Shown here: one piece after another, positions 33,105 to 43,200 of the stretch
Position numbering within the stretch: the stretch's first letter is position 1
Layout: each line of letters opens with the position of its first letter
Assembly (NCBI RefSeq): GCF_023343835.1
Contig: NC_064449.1
Span: 4,005,778 to 4,069,777, forward strand
Source: Lagopus muta
Lineage: Eukaryota; Chordata; Aves; Galliformes; Phasianidae
Direction: 5' to 3'
Length of the DNA: 64,000 bases
The notes under the pieces: model-generated
What the model was told of the DNA's origin: nothing
Seen by the model: only the letters and a program-made list of their open reading frames with translations
Databases searched by the model: none
Program-made: the position numbers and the translations under genes

Positions 33105-33209
33105 CCACAAGAGGGAGCTCCATGGTCAGTTCGGTGCTCGCTCTGTTTCTGCTGGAAAGGCCGGGCGAGGCAGCAGAGGGTGCGGGCTGGATACACACTG
33201 CCCCCTCAG
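33105..33209. promoter_or_regulatory. Cluster of CTCF-like motifs
   Basis: Three matches by eye to the CTCF core CCASYAGRKGGCRS lie within 105 bp: CCACAAGAGGGAGC (33105-33118), GCAGCAGAGGGTGC (33170-33183), and a reverse-strand CTGAGGGGGCAG (33198-33209). Each differs from the consensus at about two positions. They sit in a GC-richer patch in the RAB36-BCR intergenic space, about 1.4 kb before the BCR CpG island. Confidence 0.35.
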
Positions 33210-34579
33210 CACAGCACTCACTGCTACAAATCACCGATACATGTCTGCCACTACGGCCTTAATGAAATTTTGTAATCTCTTAAAATGAATGCATAGAGGA
33301 ACAGCATCAATCCAGAGACCGCTTGAACGGTCACTGGAATTTCTGACCTTGTACCTCAAGAAATACAGAGGATACAGTTGTTTAATAGTATTTGCCACAA
33401 GTGAATTGTGCGTACAGAAAGGCCTCCTATGATCCATTAGAAATCTTGATGCAGCTGGAGATGGCACAGATATGAAAAAAGTGAGCCCAAATAGAAAATG
33501 CTCCAGAAATAATTTTAAAAATAACAACAAAACCAATGGCACTGAATTAAAAGCAGTCTCCAGACTCACAACGCATCCCCATGGTGTAATGTATGTGCCA
33601 ATATTACAACCATGCTAGCACAGTCTGAAAGTTAACCTTACTAGGAATACATTGCATATCAGAACGTCAGTGGTCAAACAGGCATGAAGGCAAATAGTAG
33701 CAATGGTGAAAAGCCAAGTTGTCTTCCTGTGAAACACTGAGATTTCTTGGAAGGCTTGTATAGATAATGACTTGGTATACAGATTTTATTATGATTTTGA
33801 TTATAATCTGTTTTTTGTATAGATCAGTCGATGCGTTAAAAGCTGAGAAAACAAGTGCAGGAAAAGAGGTTAAGGGCAGGAAACAAACAGCAAGGGGGAT
33901 GCACTATTTGAAGCTGAACGCATGATTGGCCATTTGTGATGTCTGAAAATAGTTTGTGTTGTCTCAGAACACGGAGAGGAAAATGGTTTAGCGGGTTGTG
34001 AAGCACTGCATATTTTGAAGGTAAGAGAACTGCTCCTCTGGCTCTGTGCTTCTCACTCTTAAGAAATTGCACCACTTGTTGCTGGTGCTACATTCCACCA
34101 TCTTTTCTAAAAAATATATGAGAAAAGATATACGTCACTTGGGTGGTTTGTCCCACGTCAGACATAAAAGGAGCAGGTTTATGAGGGATACTGAGATGTG
34201 CAACGTTTCACTTTTCTCATCATCCAGAAAGGAAATACGTTGATAAATATATCTATAGTTCCACTTTTTCAGGGGCTGAATTAGTATGTTGAAAGGGCTT
34301 AAGCAAGGCTGTGTGGCATGGTTTGAGAAGCAGGAGAGTAAGCAGCCAAACTTCTGGTCACAGCTCACCACCCTTCACTCAGAGCTAGAGAGCAGTGCTC
34401 TGAATTGTTTTGGCTAGCATAATATATAAGGCAAAAGTGAGAGTGATGATGGAACAAAGCAGGTTTGGTTACTACTATCGTAGCTATTTTGAGTACCAGC
34501 TTGTCATTTATCAGTGTACCCGATCGTGAAGGAAGGCTCGAGTGAACGAAGCGCCCACTAATTAACAGCTTTTGCAGCT
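33210..34579. other. RAB36-BCR intergenic, nothing recognised
   Basis: AT-rich unique-looking sequence with short ORFs of no recognisable family. No repeat family was identified. Confidence 0.6.
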
Positions 34580-35457
34580 GTGGGGGCAAACCTGACCTTT
34601 GAAGGCGAGCTACATCAGTGCCCGAGGGCAGCGCCGCTCCGAGGACCGGGCAGGGCGCTCCGTTTATACACGGGACGAGAGGGCGTGGATGCAGGGGCGG
34701 TCCGCGCACACAGGGACGTGCCTCGTCCGAGCCGAGGGCTGCCGGCGCCCGGCTCGGTTGCTGAGCGGTCCGCGGCCGCAAGCGCGAGCGGACGGGCGTG
34801 TACACGGCGTGCAAATCCGCGCCTTTGTCTCCCCGGCGGCCGCCTTCGAGCGTGCCGGCGGGAGCGGCCCCGGGCCGTCTTCCCCGAGCCCGGCGGGGTC
34901 CCGCGGGCACGGCCTCCCTCCGCCGGCCCAGGCTGCCCCTTTAAGAGAGGCCCCGGCGCCGTGTCAATCGCCGCGCCCGGCTCCTTTCCTCTCCTCCCCT
35001 TCCGCAGCGCTGCGATTCGGGGTGCCGCCGCCAGAGCCGGGCCGCGCGATGGGCAGCCGCGGGCAGCCGCCGGAGCCGCGCCGCCGACCGCCGTCAGAGC
35101 CGCGCCGAGGGGGCTCCCGCGGGGCCGCGGGGCGTCCGGGCACCGAGGGGTAGCGGCGGGGATCTCCGCGGGACGCGCCGACGCTCCGGAGAGCGTGTGC
35201 GCCCGGAGGACAGCACAATAGCCGGGAGGAGGAGACAGGGAAAGGGGCAGGGGGAAAGGAGGAGAGAGAAAGAGAAAGCACAACACGGGGACTGGCAAGG
35301 GGAGGACGGAGCGGAGGGCTCCTGAGCGCGGCGGTGCTGAGGACCGTGGCCGGGACGGCGGAGGCAGGAGGTGGGTGGGTGGATGGGTGGAGGGCGATAT
35401 TTACCTTTCCTCCCCCGCCCCGAGCCCGCTCCTTTGTCCACCTCCCTTTGAAGTGCT

Positions 35458-35511
35458 ATGGAGTCGCCGGGGTGGGAGCGTTGTTGTTCGCTAGCGAAGG
35501 ATCAGTCATGA
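35458..35511 (+). other. BCR: BCR leader upstream ORF 1
   Basis: ATG at 35458 opens a 17-codon ORF (MESPGWERCC...) ending TGA at 35509-35511, which overlaps the next upstream ATG as ATGA. It is in the mRNA only if transcription starts upstream of it. Confidence 0.55.
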
Positions 35512-35525
35512 CGGGGGGAGAGTAG
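35508..35525 (+). other. BCR: BCR leader upstream ORF 2
   Basis: Five codons (MTGGE) then TAG. Its ATG overlaps the stop of upstream ORF 1. Confidence 0.5.
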
Positions 35526-35618
35526 CGAGCGTACGGGGGGCTGGGGACGGCGAGAGGTGGAGGAGGCGAGGAGAAGAGATTGTTCCGAGGATCGCCGTTT
35601 GCTTCCCAGTTTCTCTGC

Positions 35619-35642
35619 ATGGACCGTGAAGAAACGCGTTGA
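35619..35642 (+). other. BCR: BCR leader upstream ORF 3
   Basis: Seven codons (MDREETR) then TGA, with G at +4 of its ATG. It lies 115 nt before the end of the leader. Confidence 0.5.
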
Positions 35643-35674
35643 GTTGACCCTGTCGGAGCTGTTTCGGCTTCTAC

Positions 35675-35680
35675 ATGTGA
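35675..35680 (+). other. BCR: BCR leader start-stop element
   Basis: ATGTGA, a start codon followed directly by a stop. Such minimal ORFs are known to delay ribosomes in some mRNAs; a role here is inference. Confidence 0.45.
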
Positions 35681-35756
35681 GATCGGTTGGTTTCTTCTCT
35701 CCACCTATCTCTCTCCAGCTTCCTTCCCTTATTCTCCACTTACTCCTGTATGCAAA

Positions 35757-37272
35757 ATGGTGGACCCTGTGGGGTTTGTAGAGGCTTGGAAAGCGCAGTT
35801 TGCAGACTCTGAGCCTCCTAAAATGGAGCTGAAATCTGTGGGAGATATTGAACAGGAGCTGGAGATGTGCAAAGCGTCCATCCGGAGACTGGAGATGGAG
35901 GTCAACAAGGAGAGGTTCCGCATGATTTACCTGCAGACTCTTCTGGCAAAGGAGAAAAAAAGCTATGATAGACAGAGATGGGGCTTTAAACGTGCTTCTC
36001 AGTTGCCTGAAGGGGGTGCTGACCAGCAGGTCCAAGACCTGCCTCATCACCAGTCTGCTGACCAAGATGAACATGAAAAAAGCAAGTCGCACCATGGGGA
36101 GGAAAAGTTCAAACCCAGGATGCCTTCTCTGCGAAAGCTGTCTACCCAGAGCGATGGGTCAGACCTGTCACCTTTGGACAGTCCCCATCACGGAGAAGGA
36201 GAACAGGACAGGTGTAAGTATTATGGCGAGGAGAAATTGAAGAGAGTTGCAGAAGATACAGAAAGTCGCTGTGACACAGATGGATCTCCTTCAAAACACA
36301 GATCGTCTTCCACTCGCAGGCTAGTGGGATCTGCTGAGAAGGAGGGATTGTTTGAACCTATTTCCAAGGATAGAGGAAACAGCACCAGTGTGGCAGCCCT
36401 AAGGTCCAATTTTGAGAGGATTAAAAAGGGCAATTCACATCATTCTGGAGATAACAAGGATGTTGTTGAAAAACCCTTTTATGTAAACATGGAGTATCAT
36501 CATGAGAAAGGTCTAGTGAAGGTCAACGATAAAGATGTTTCTGATAAAATAAGCTCTCTTGGTAGTCAAGCCATGCAAATGGAACGCAAAAAGTCCTTAC
36601 ACTCCCTTCCTTCAAACATGGTACCCAGCTTCAATGAATTCCAGCGGCCTGCTTACAGGGGGAGATCCTCAGAGAGCAGTTTTGGCTATGATGGAGAATA
36701 TGAAGATGCTGAACTGAACCCCAGGTTTCTCAAAGATAATCTGATAAATGCCAATGGCAGCAACCGCTCACCTTGGCAGCCCATGGACTTTCAGCCCTAT
36801 CAAAGTATCTATGTTGGTGGAATGATGGGGGAGACAGAAGGGAAAGGACCTATCCTGAGAAATCAGGGTACAGCGGACCAGGAGAAACATCTCACTTGGC
36901 CCAGGAGATCTTATTCCCCCAGGAGTTTTGAAGACATTGGAGGAGGGTATACTCCTGATTGTAGCTCTAATGAGAACCTTACCTCCAGTGAGGAAGATTT
37001 CTCTTCAGGGCAGTCCAGCCACGTCTCCCCTAGTCCTACCACTTACCGCATGTATCGGGATAAAAGTCGTTCTCCCTCCCAGAACTCTCAGCAGTCCTTT
37101 GACAGTAGCAGTCCACCAACTCCCCAGTCTCAGAAACGGCACAGGCAGCAGCAGGTCATTGTATCTGAGGCTACTATTGTGGGCGTACGAAAAACGGGAC
37201 AGATCTGGCCAAGTGATGGAGATTTGCCTTCTGGGAGATGTCACCACGACAGCCTCTTCCATGGAGATGCAG
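35757..37272 (+). CDS. BCR: BCR coding exon 1 (oligomerisation and SH2-binding region)
   Basis: The ATG lies in strong context (AAAATGG) and opens 505 codons plus one base, ending GGAGATGCAG before the donor GTGTGTACC. The first 75 residues hold the coiled-coil oligomerisation domain (MVDPVGFVEAWKAQF; IEQELEMCKASIRRLE; LLAKEKKSYDRQRWGF). Residues 241-245, FYVNM, correspond to the GRB2-binding tyrosine of mammalian BCR (Tyr177), here Tyr242. The serine-rich block around 388-456 (SYSPRSFEDIGGGYTPDCSS; SSEEDFSSGQSS) corresponds to the ABL SH2-binding region. By family knowledge BCR is a cytoplasmic RhoGEF/RacGAP scaffold, and the DH, PH, C2 and RhoGAP domains are encoded by later exons outside the window. 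Compared with mammalian exon 1 (about 426 residues, from memory) this one is some 80 residues longer, mainly in a His/Lys/Ser-rich stretch at about 80-205. Confidence 0.98.
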
Positions 37273-40200
37273 GTGTGTACCAGCTTTCCATTTTATTTTT
37301 TTTTAAATGCATAGGGTAGGAAATGGCATCATAGACATTCATAGGAGAGGTTTTCTAGATGAACCTGGTTGAATCACCCAAAGAGGGGAACTGTTCAGTG
37401 TGAAAAATCTGTTTACCTTGTAGTTGTTCTGTTTCAGAAAAGTCCTGCAGAAGTACTCCTCAGAATTCTCTTCAGTCTTCTCTTGAGAGGATCAGCTGAG
37501 TCCGATGTTAATCAGCTCTCTAAGTTTTGGTGTGATTGCTGAGGTAAAAGGGGGCCAGAACTGTTCAGTATTCGTAAGCAGATCACTCCTTTCCTCTTTC
37601 ACTGAGGAGTAGTTAAACTGTGCCTCCGAGGTGGTAGCATGTCAACATGCTACAGCCTGAGGGTTTTGATGGAGCTTTACCAATAATCATACTCTTTCCA
37701 CAGTCTTGTTTTTTCCTGCCTGTATTAATTGGAGTGCCAGATTCTCATTCTGTCATCCTTCAATTATTGCTGATTGGAAGTGATGATTGTGCAACCCTGT
37801 TGAAGCTTTCTGCTGTCACTAAGTGAGGGAATAACTGTGAGTATCAGGAAGCCCTGAGGGAATGCTCTTAATTTAATTTCAGCCGAATCAGAATTTTTGT
37901 TTGAGGAAGAATGGGCCGTGTTTGAACTCATTCTTGTGTAAAACATTCAGGCGTGCAGATGTCTGTGGAATTGCAGTGAATTTCGAGGTGGTGGAAGAAG
38001 TGAACAGTGATCTATGTCAATTGAAATAAACTTACTGAACCCATGTGGACACCTCAATCTATTCAGCAAGGCAACATACATAATTGTACATTATTGTAGG
38101 CAGTATCTTGTATTAACACTGCCATTGGTCTCCTGCAGTAAATGCAGTAAATGAAATGCAGTAAATGAAAAAGAATCAAATCCAGGAACAAAAGAGCAGT
38201 ATGGTTGTTTTGACAGGCTTCTGTCATTCTAGATCTGTGAGTTACTTTGTGTTTTTCTTTTATTCTTTAAGTCATTTTAATAAGGAGTTAACCTATTTGT
38301 TAACGTGATTGAATTGTTGAAGTAGCAGGTGAATGAGTCCTATCAGAGATGTTACTTTCTCAGCCTCTGTACATTTGGTGTAAAGTAACTGCTGAAAGGA
38401 GATTCTTGGTTTTACTTTCCCTGCTGATTTTCCGCTTGTTTGTTTTGCCAGCAGTGCTTCTGGGAGCAGCAGCAGGGGAGAAATCTTTCCTCACGCCCTC
38501 TGCCATCCTTGTAACCAATTATTTGATTAGAAAAGGCTGTACAGTTGAAATGAATGTTCACTGTACATGGAACCTCAGCATCCTGTCCTCATAGTGGCTT
38601 CTTCCTTCTCTGATTACAGATATGTACTTGCTTTCTATCTGGGACTACTGCATTCTTGTTTGGTCTCGTGCATACGTTTGTGTCTTCCAGGGAGCGCTAG
38701 CAGTGCAGGAGAGGCTGGGTGTAGTGCTGTTTTATACTGAGCTGCAGCCATCTGTCTCTGCTCTTGTTTACTGATGCTCTTTAGATGACTGGAAGCCTCC
38801 TGGCAGTTGCAGTTTTTGCAGAAGGAAACAAAGGACATAAACAACAAGGGTTGATAAAGCTTGAGGATAAATTCAGCTTTCAGAAATTGAATAATTGAGT
38901 TTTATTTTAAATAGTTTAGCTCATGCTTTGTGGGTTGCATTAAGAGTAAAATGGGCTGCTAAAAACTCTGAACAGTTAAAAATTCTGGTTGTGCTGGAAA
39001 GCCCGGTGTTTGTTCTAAACTTGGCCACGCAATTGCAGGCAAGGACAGAATGTAACTGATTCCCCTTCTGCTTTCCTCAGCAAAGGGGGTTACATGGCAA
39101 GCTTAGCAGGAACCTTCACCAGATGGCTCATCCTTACTGTCTTGCACGTTAGCTGGTGGCAACTTTTTACTTCTGAAGCCACAAACCTTATTGGTTGACT
39201 GTGGTTCTAATTCTAACAGCATCTTTTTATATATATATTCTTTCCTGTTTAGAAAGATTTATCTGAATCTAATTGGTAAAACCTCTTTCTCATAAAACAA
39301 ACAGAAGACCTGAGTGATCACTGTGTAACTGGTTGGCTCCTGTTCCCAACAACCATGCACTGTTCTACATCACTGCATGACATGAAGGCAGTTCACAGAC
39401 CCAGCCAGCTTTTTCTGCACCTGTGGTTCAGCTTCTAGTTCTGTCAGTCTTCCCTGAAGTTGTGCTTGAGCAGAGTGCAAGTTTAAATCACAGCAGGTTC
39501 TGGCCAGCTTTATTATTAATCAGCATCAAGAGGGATTTGATCAACAGTATTTGGTTTCTTTGCACATTCAGATTTTTGTATGTTTTTTGGCTTAGCTTTT
39601 CAAGTCTCTGCCCATAATGACGCTGAATGTAGTGTGGCAGGTGCAAAGTGAACTTTCTGTCTGGATCTGCCCTACCAGTGTGCATGAAGTTCGGCTGGCT
39701 GACATGTGATATTTTATTTTAATTTGTGATTGAGTTCACATTTAAGTGATGGTTTGTTGCTTCTGTGTTACCAAAAAAAAAAAAAGCTTAGGAGGAGGTC
39801 ATCTTCCTCTTCAGTGAAAGAGATCTAAGTCAGTATTTGTACTTGGGTTCTTGGAGATGGGTTATATCCAAAGCCTTAAATGAGACAGGGTAGTAGGCTT
39901 TCAGTTTATTTCAAGGAGCAGAAGGAGAGCTCGAGGGGTGAGACTTGATAATAACTGTACTTTTTGTTAAATGTACCTAATGGAGTCTCGGCAAATATAT
40001 TTATGTTAGAATGAATTATGTAGCACTAATTTCCTGCACTGGGAATAGAGAGAATCAAGCCTTAATTCTGCACTAAACTTGCATATTTTTACTGTGATTG
40101 GGGAGGAAAAGCAGTGTCTGTGTGTATATACATAGATAAATAAAAGTCTGTTCTCTGTTAAATGGCAGTTGTAGACCTAGAAATAAGAACCTACCCATCA

Positions 40201-43200
40201 TACTTTTCTGCCTGTTATCGAGAAGAGAGCCATTGTGCTGTTATGTAGTGAAGAGGCATCACAGTGCCCTCAGTTGCTAATAAAGTCTATTAATTGAGAG
40301 TTGATCACTGCTTGACGTTCTAGTTTGCTTTGTAAAACTGGTGCATGCTCTCTCATAGGTCTGTGTGTGAAAGGATTTGTTCCTACCTGCATTACATCGT
40401 GTAAACTGTATGGAGCCCTCATAGATAAGGAAGCAGCTCTATAGGTGAATACTGCAGGTTCCCCAGTGGTGACTTCTGTTCATCTGAAGTGACTGGATGG
40501 TGCTCTCCATAGACTTTAGTCAGGCTGTCTCGATAGAAAGATGCCAACAGCTGTAGTGCTCAATATAAAATCAGTTTGGGGATTTGTGTAATTTTGTGTC
40601 ACTGAAAGAAAATTTTTACTTATTTCAGCCTCGTAAGTGTGGGAATGTTGAATGTCCCTTTCTGAAGGGCATGGAGTGTTCTGTGCTTTCAGTGAGTTTG
40701 ATGTAGCTGGAGGGAAGAGTACTGGAATTTATCTATGTGTGTGAACTGTAGAACTCAAAGCTCCTGTTACCTCAGCTGAGCAAAATACCATTTTAAGTCA
40801 TGTAATTGCTGAGATCCATAGATTCTTCAGGTTTGTATGCCTTAAATGCCTGACCACATAGCTGTGCATCTGAATTTCCTGCTTTTTAAGGTAATGGTTG
40901 CACTGTTCAGTTTCGAAACTCCAAAAAAGTGTGCTGCTCTGTACCAGTCCCCATGAGCGTCCTGTTCTTGAGTTGCTTGCATGTTCTGCATTTTGGATGA
41001 GTTTCTTAATTACACTTCTTCCACCAGTATTGCCTTCTGTGGGTTTTACAACATATAGTTTGAAAAGTGCTTTGCAGTCTTTCAGCAGTATAAAGACAAC
41101 TCAGTGGGGGCAATAGCAGTGCTATTGCCATTTAGAAACAACACTTCTCTTTCTCAGAGAGGTGGGCTTTAGTCCCCTGTGTAGCAATCCTTCCATCTGA
41201 GGATCTGAAGTGCAGGAACTTCCATCATGTGTAGCTGACTTACTCCTTTAAAGGGCTACTGGCTACAGGTCTTGCTGTCAGTCAGTGACCTATCAGGGTC
41301 AGGAATGAGATTTATACTTTCTCTGACACTTCTTTAGTTCATTTAGCTATTATTTTTTTAAAACATCTTTTAATCCTTTGCTGTGATTGTCAGTGGATTT
41401 CCTAGGAATACTGATGACAAGATGTTGTTTAAGCGCTTTCCTCCCTCCGCCCAGTTCTTTCCAGAGATTTAGTGGCTTTTGAGATTATCTAGCTGCTTGT
41501 CCTATCACTCCCCTCCTCATAATCTGAATGAAGATTTCCCTCTCTCTCTTTTTCTGCCAGATTTCTCTCTCCCTTCAACTGAGTTTAAGGAAATCTGAGA
41601 AGCTTCCATTTGATGTCCTCAGTGACTGTAGTGAACTCTGCAGTCCTCTTCTGTTTTGTGATTTGTTTATTCCATAACCCGCTACTGACCCTTATTTACA
41701 TCAAGCCCTCTCTCAGTAGTGACATGCAGACAGACGGATTTTATTTTTGCTTTTCTTAGGGCAACCCTAGATCACAGAACACCTCCCACCACAACCTTCA
41801 GCTTCTTCTGCAGTCACAAAGCAGCTGCTTTTGAAATGAGAGGGTAAGCCAACCCAGATAGTAGCTGCCTGATACAAGGAAGCCCTAAAAAAGTACAGAT
41901 GACACCTGATCTGTCTGTATGAAGCTCAGTTTTGTGGTCCATAACAGAAATACTGAAATGGAACTGGTTTTACAATGAAGTAAATAGCCTAGATTATGCA
42001 TTCTGGTAGTGGTAGGTCTGGGAGTAATGGATTAGGTATAAAGAAGCTTGTCATCTCTGTGTAGTACCAGCAGTTTTAGAGTGGCCTATGTGGCAGTAGA
42101 GATGAGTCCACTTTCTGCAGCTGCCATAGCTGCATGATGGCCTCCCAGGCAGGCAGGCAGCTGGGTAGATTAAATATAATACCAGAATGTGCCTAAAGTT
42201 TGTGAGTGTTCTAGGAGCATAAGACTAGGACCAAGTGGCAGCACAACCATGTGGCTATCCAAGCAACTTCCACACTATGATGATCACAGTCTAGGATACT
42301 TTGCCCAAACAATTAAAGCTAAGCATTTTCAGCCCGGCTATTTTACAGAGATCTGAATCATTGCAGTGAGTGCCACGAAACAAGATGATAGTGCCTTTGA
42401 TTTGAACAGGAAATGTGTAGGCAAGTGGAGCCAGAATATTAAGTCTGTGGCTGAGTGAGTTGCTCCTATGGTCCTTGTTGTTCAGCACTGGTTTATGGCC
42501 AAAGCAGTTCAGCTGACAGATGTGAACATACTGTGCATCCATTCTGCTTTGCTGCTGTCAGCCTCTGTCGTAGTGCTTTTGGATGGAAAACACGGAGATG
42601 TTTGTTTGGCACAGAATTTTGGTCCTGCCCCAGGAGTTGGCAGAGAGAGCTGGAAGCATCCGTGGACTGACAGTCTGCTGCAGTGCACTACCTCCTCTGA
42701 GATGGAGGCTTCTTTCTGGGTGGCTGAAGCAAAAATAAGGAAAAGAGGGAGCAGAAAAACATGCTGTCTTGGGCCATCTAATGAGTAGAATGGAGTGGGG
42801 AGTGGGCATCCTAAGTGACAGATTAAATTCCCAGATCTGCTAAACACTGAAGTGTGGGTTAGGAAGTGCTTATTTGAACAGTGGGCAGTGTGCTGCAACT
42901 TGTAGTACTGGCTCTTGAAAGAAGTGTTGGAGGGAGCTGAGGATGATTTGCAATCCATGTTTGGGTGTGCAGCTATCTGACTGATGCAGCAGCAAAGCTG
43001 ACAGAGAAGAAGCCAGCAAGAATTCACACAGTAGTAGCCTGCTACCATCCAGTCCTAGCGTGTTTAACAGCTTGCTCCCTAATGCCCTTCCTCATTCCTC
43101 AGCTTGCTAGGGATAAACAGTTACAGTGCACAGGCAAGCAAGATCTGTATTTCAGCTTCAAGGAATTTTGGAGGTCAGTCCATAAAGGTTAATGAGGTGA

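Larger units (their letters stand above)
34580..35560 (+). promoter_or_regulatory. BCR: BCR CpG island, promoter and leader
   Basis: About 1 kb of very GC- and CpG-rich DNA lies immediately upstream of BCR, with many GC-box-like strings (GGGGCGGTCC near 34695, CCCCGCCCCG near 35415) and no obvious TATA box. This is the usual form of a housekeeping promoter. Long overlapping ORFs on both strands here are a by-product of base composition. The start site is not determinable by eye; in mammals it lies a few hundred bases before the ATG. Confidence 0.85.

Noticed and set aside
34365-35441. Several long overlapping ORFs (up to 227 codons) on both strands
   Set aside because: They fall in the BCR CpG island, where stop codons are rare because of base composition. 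They are Arg/Pro/Ala-rich on all frames, with no domain and no splice pattern.
37273-37319. Continuation of the BCR frame past GATGCAG to a stop at 37319
   Set aside because: The consensus-like donor GTGTGT and the family exon boundary after HGDA show that the exon ends at 37272; the tail is intron read-through.
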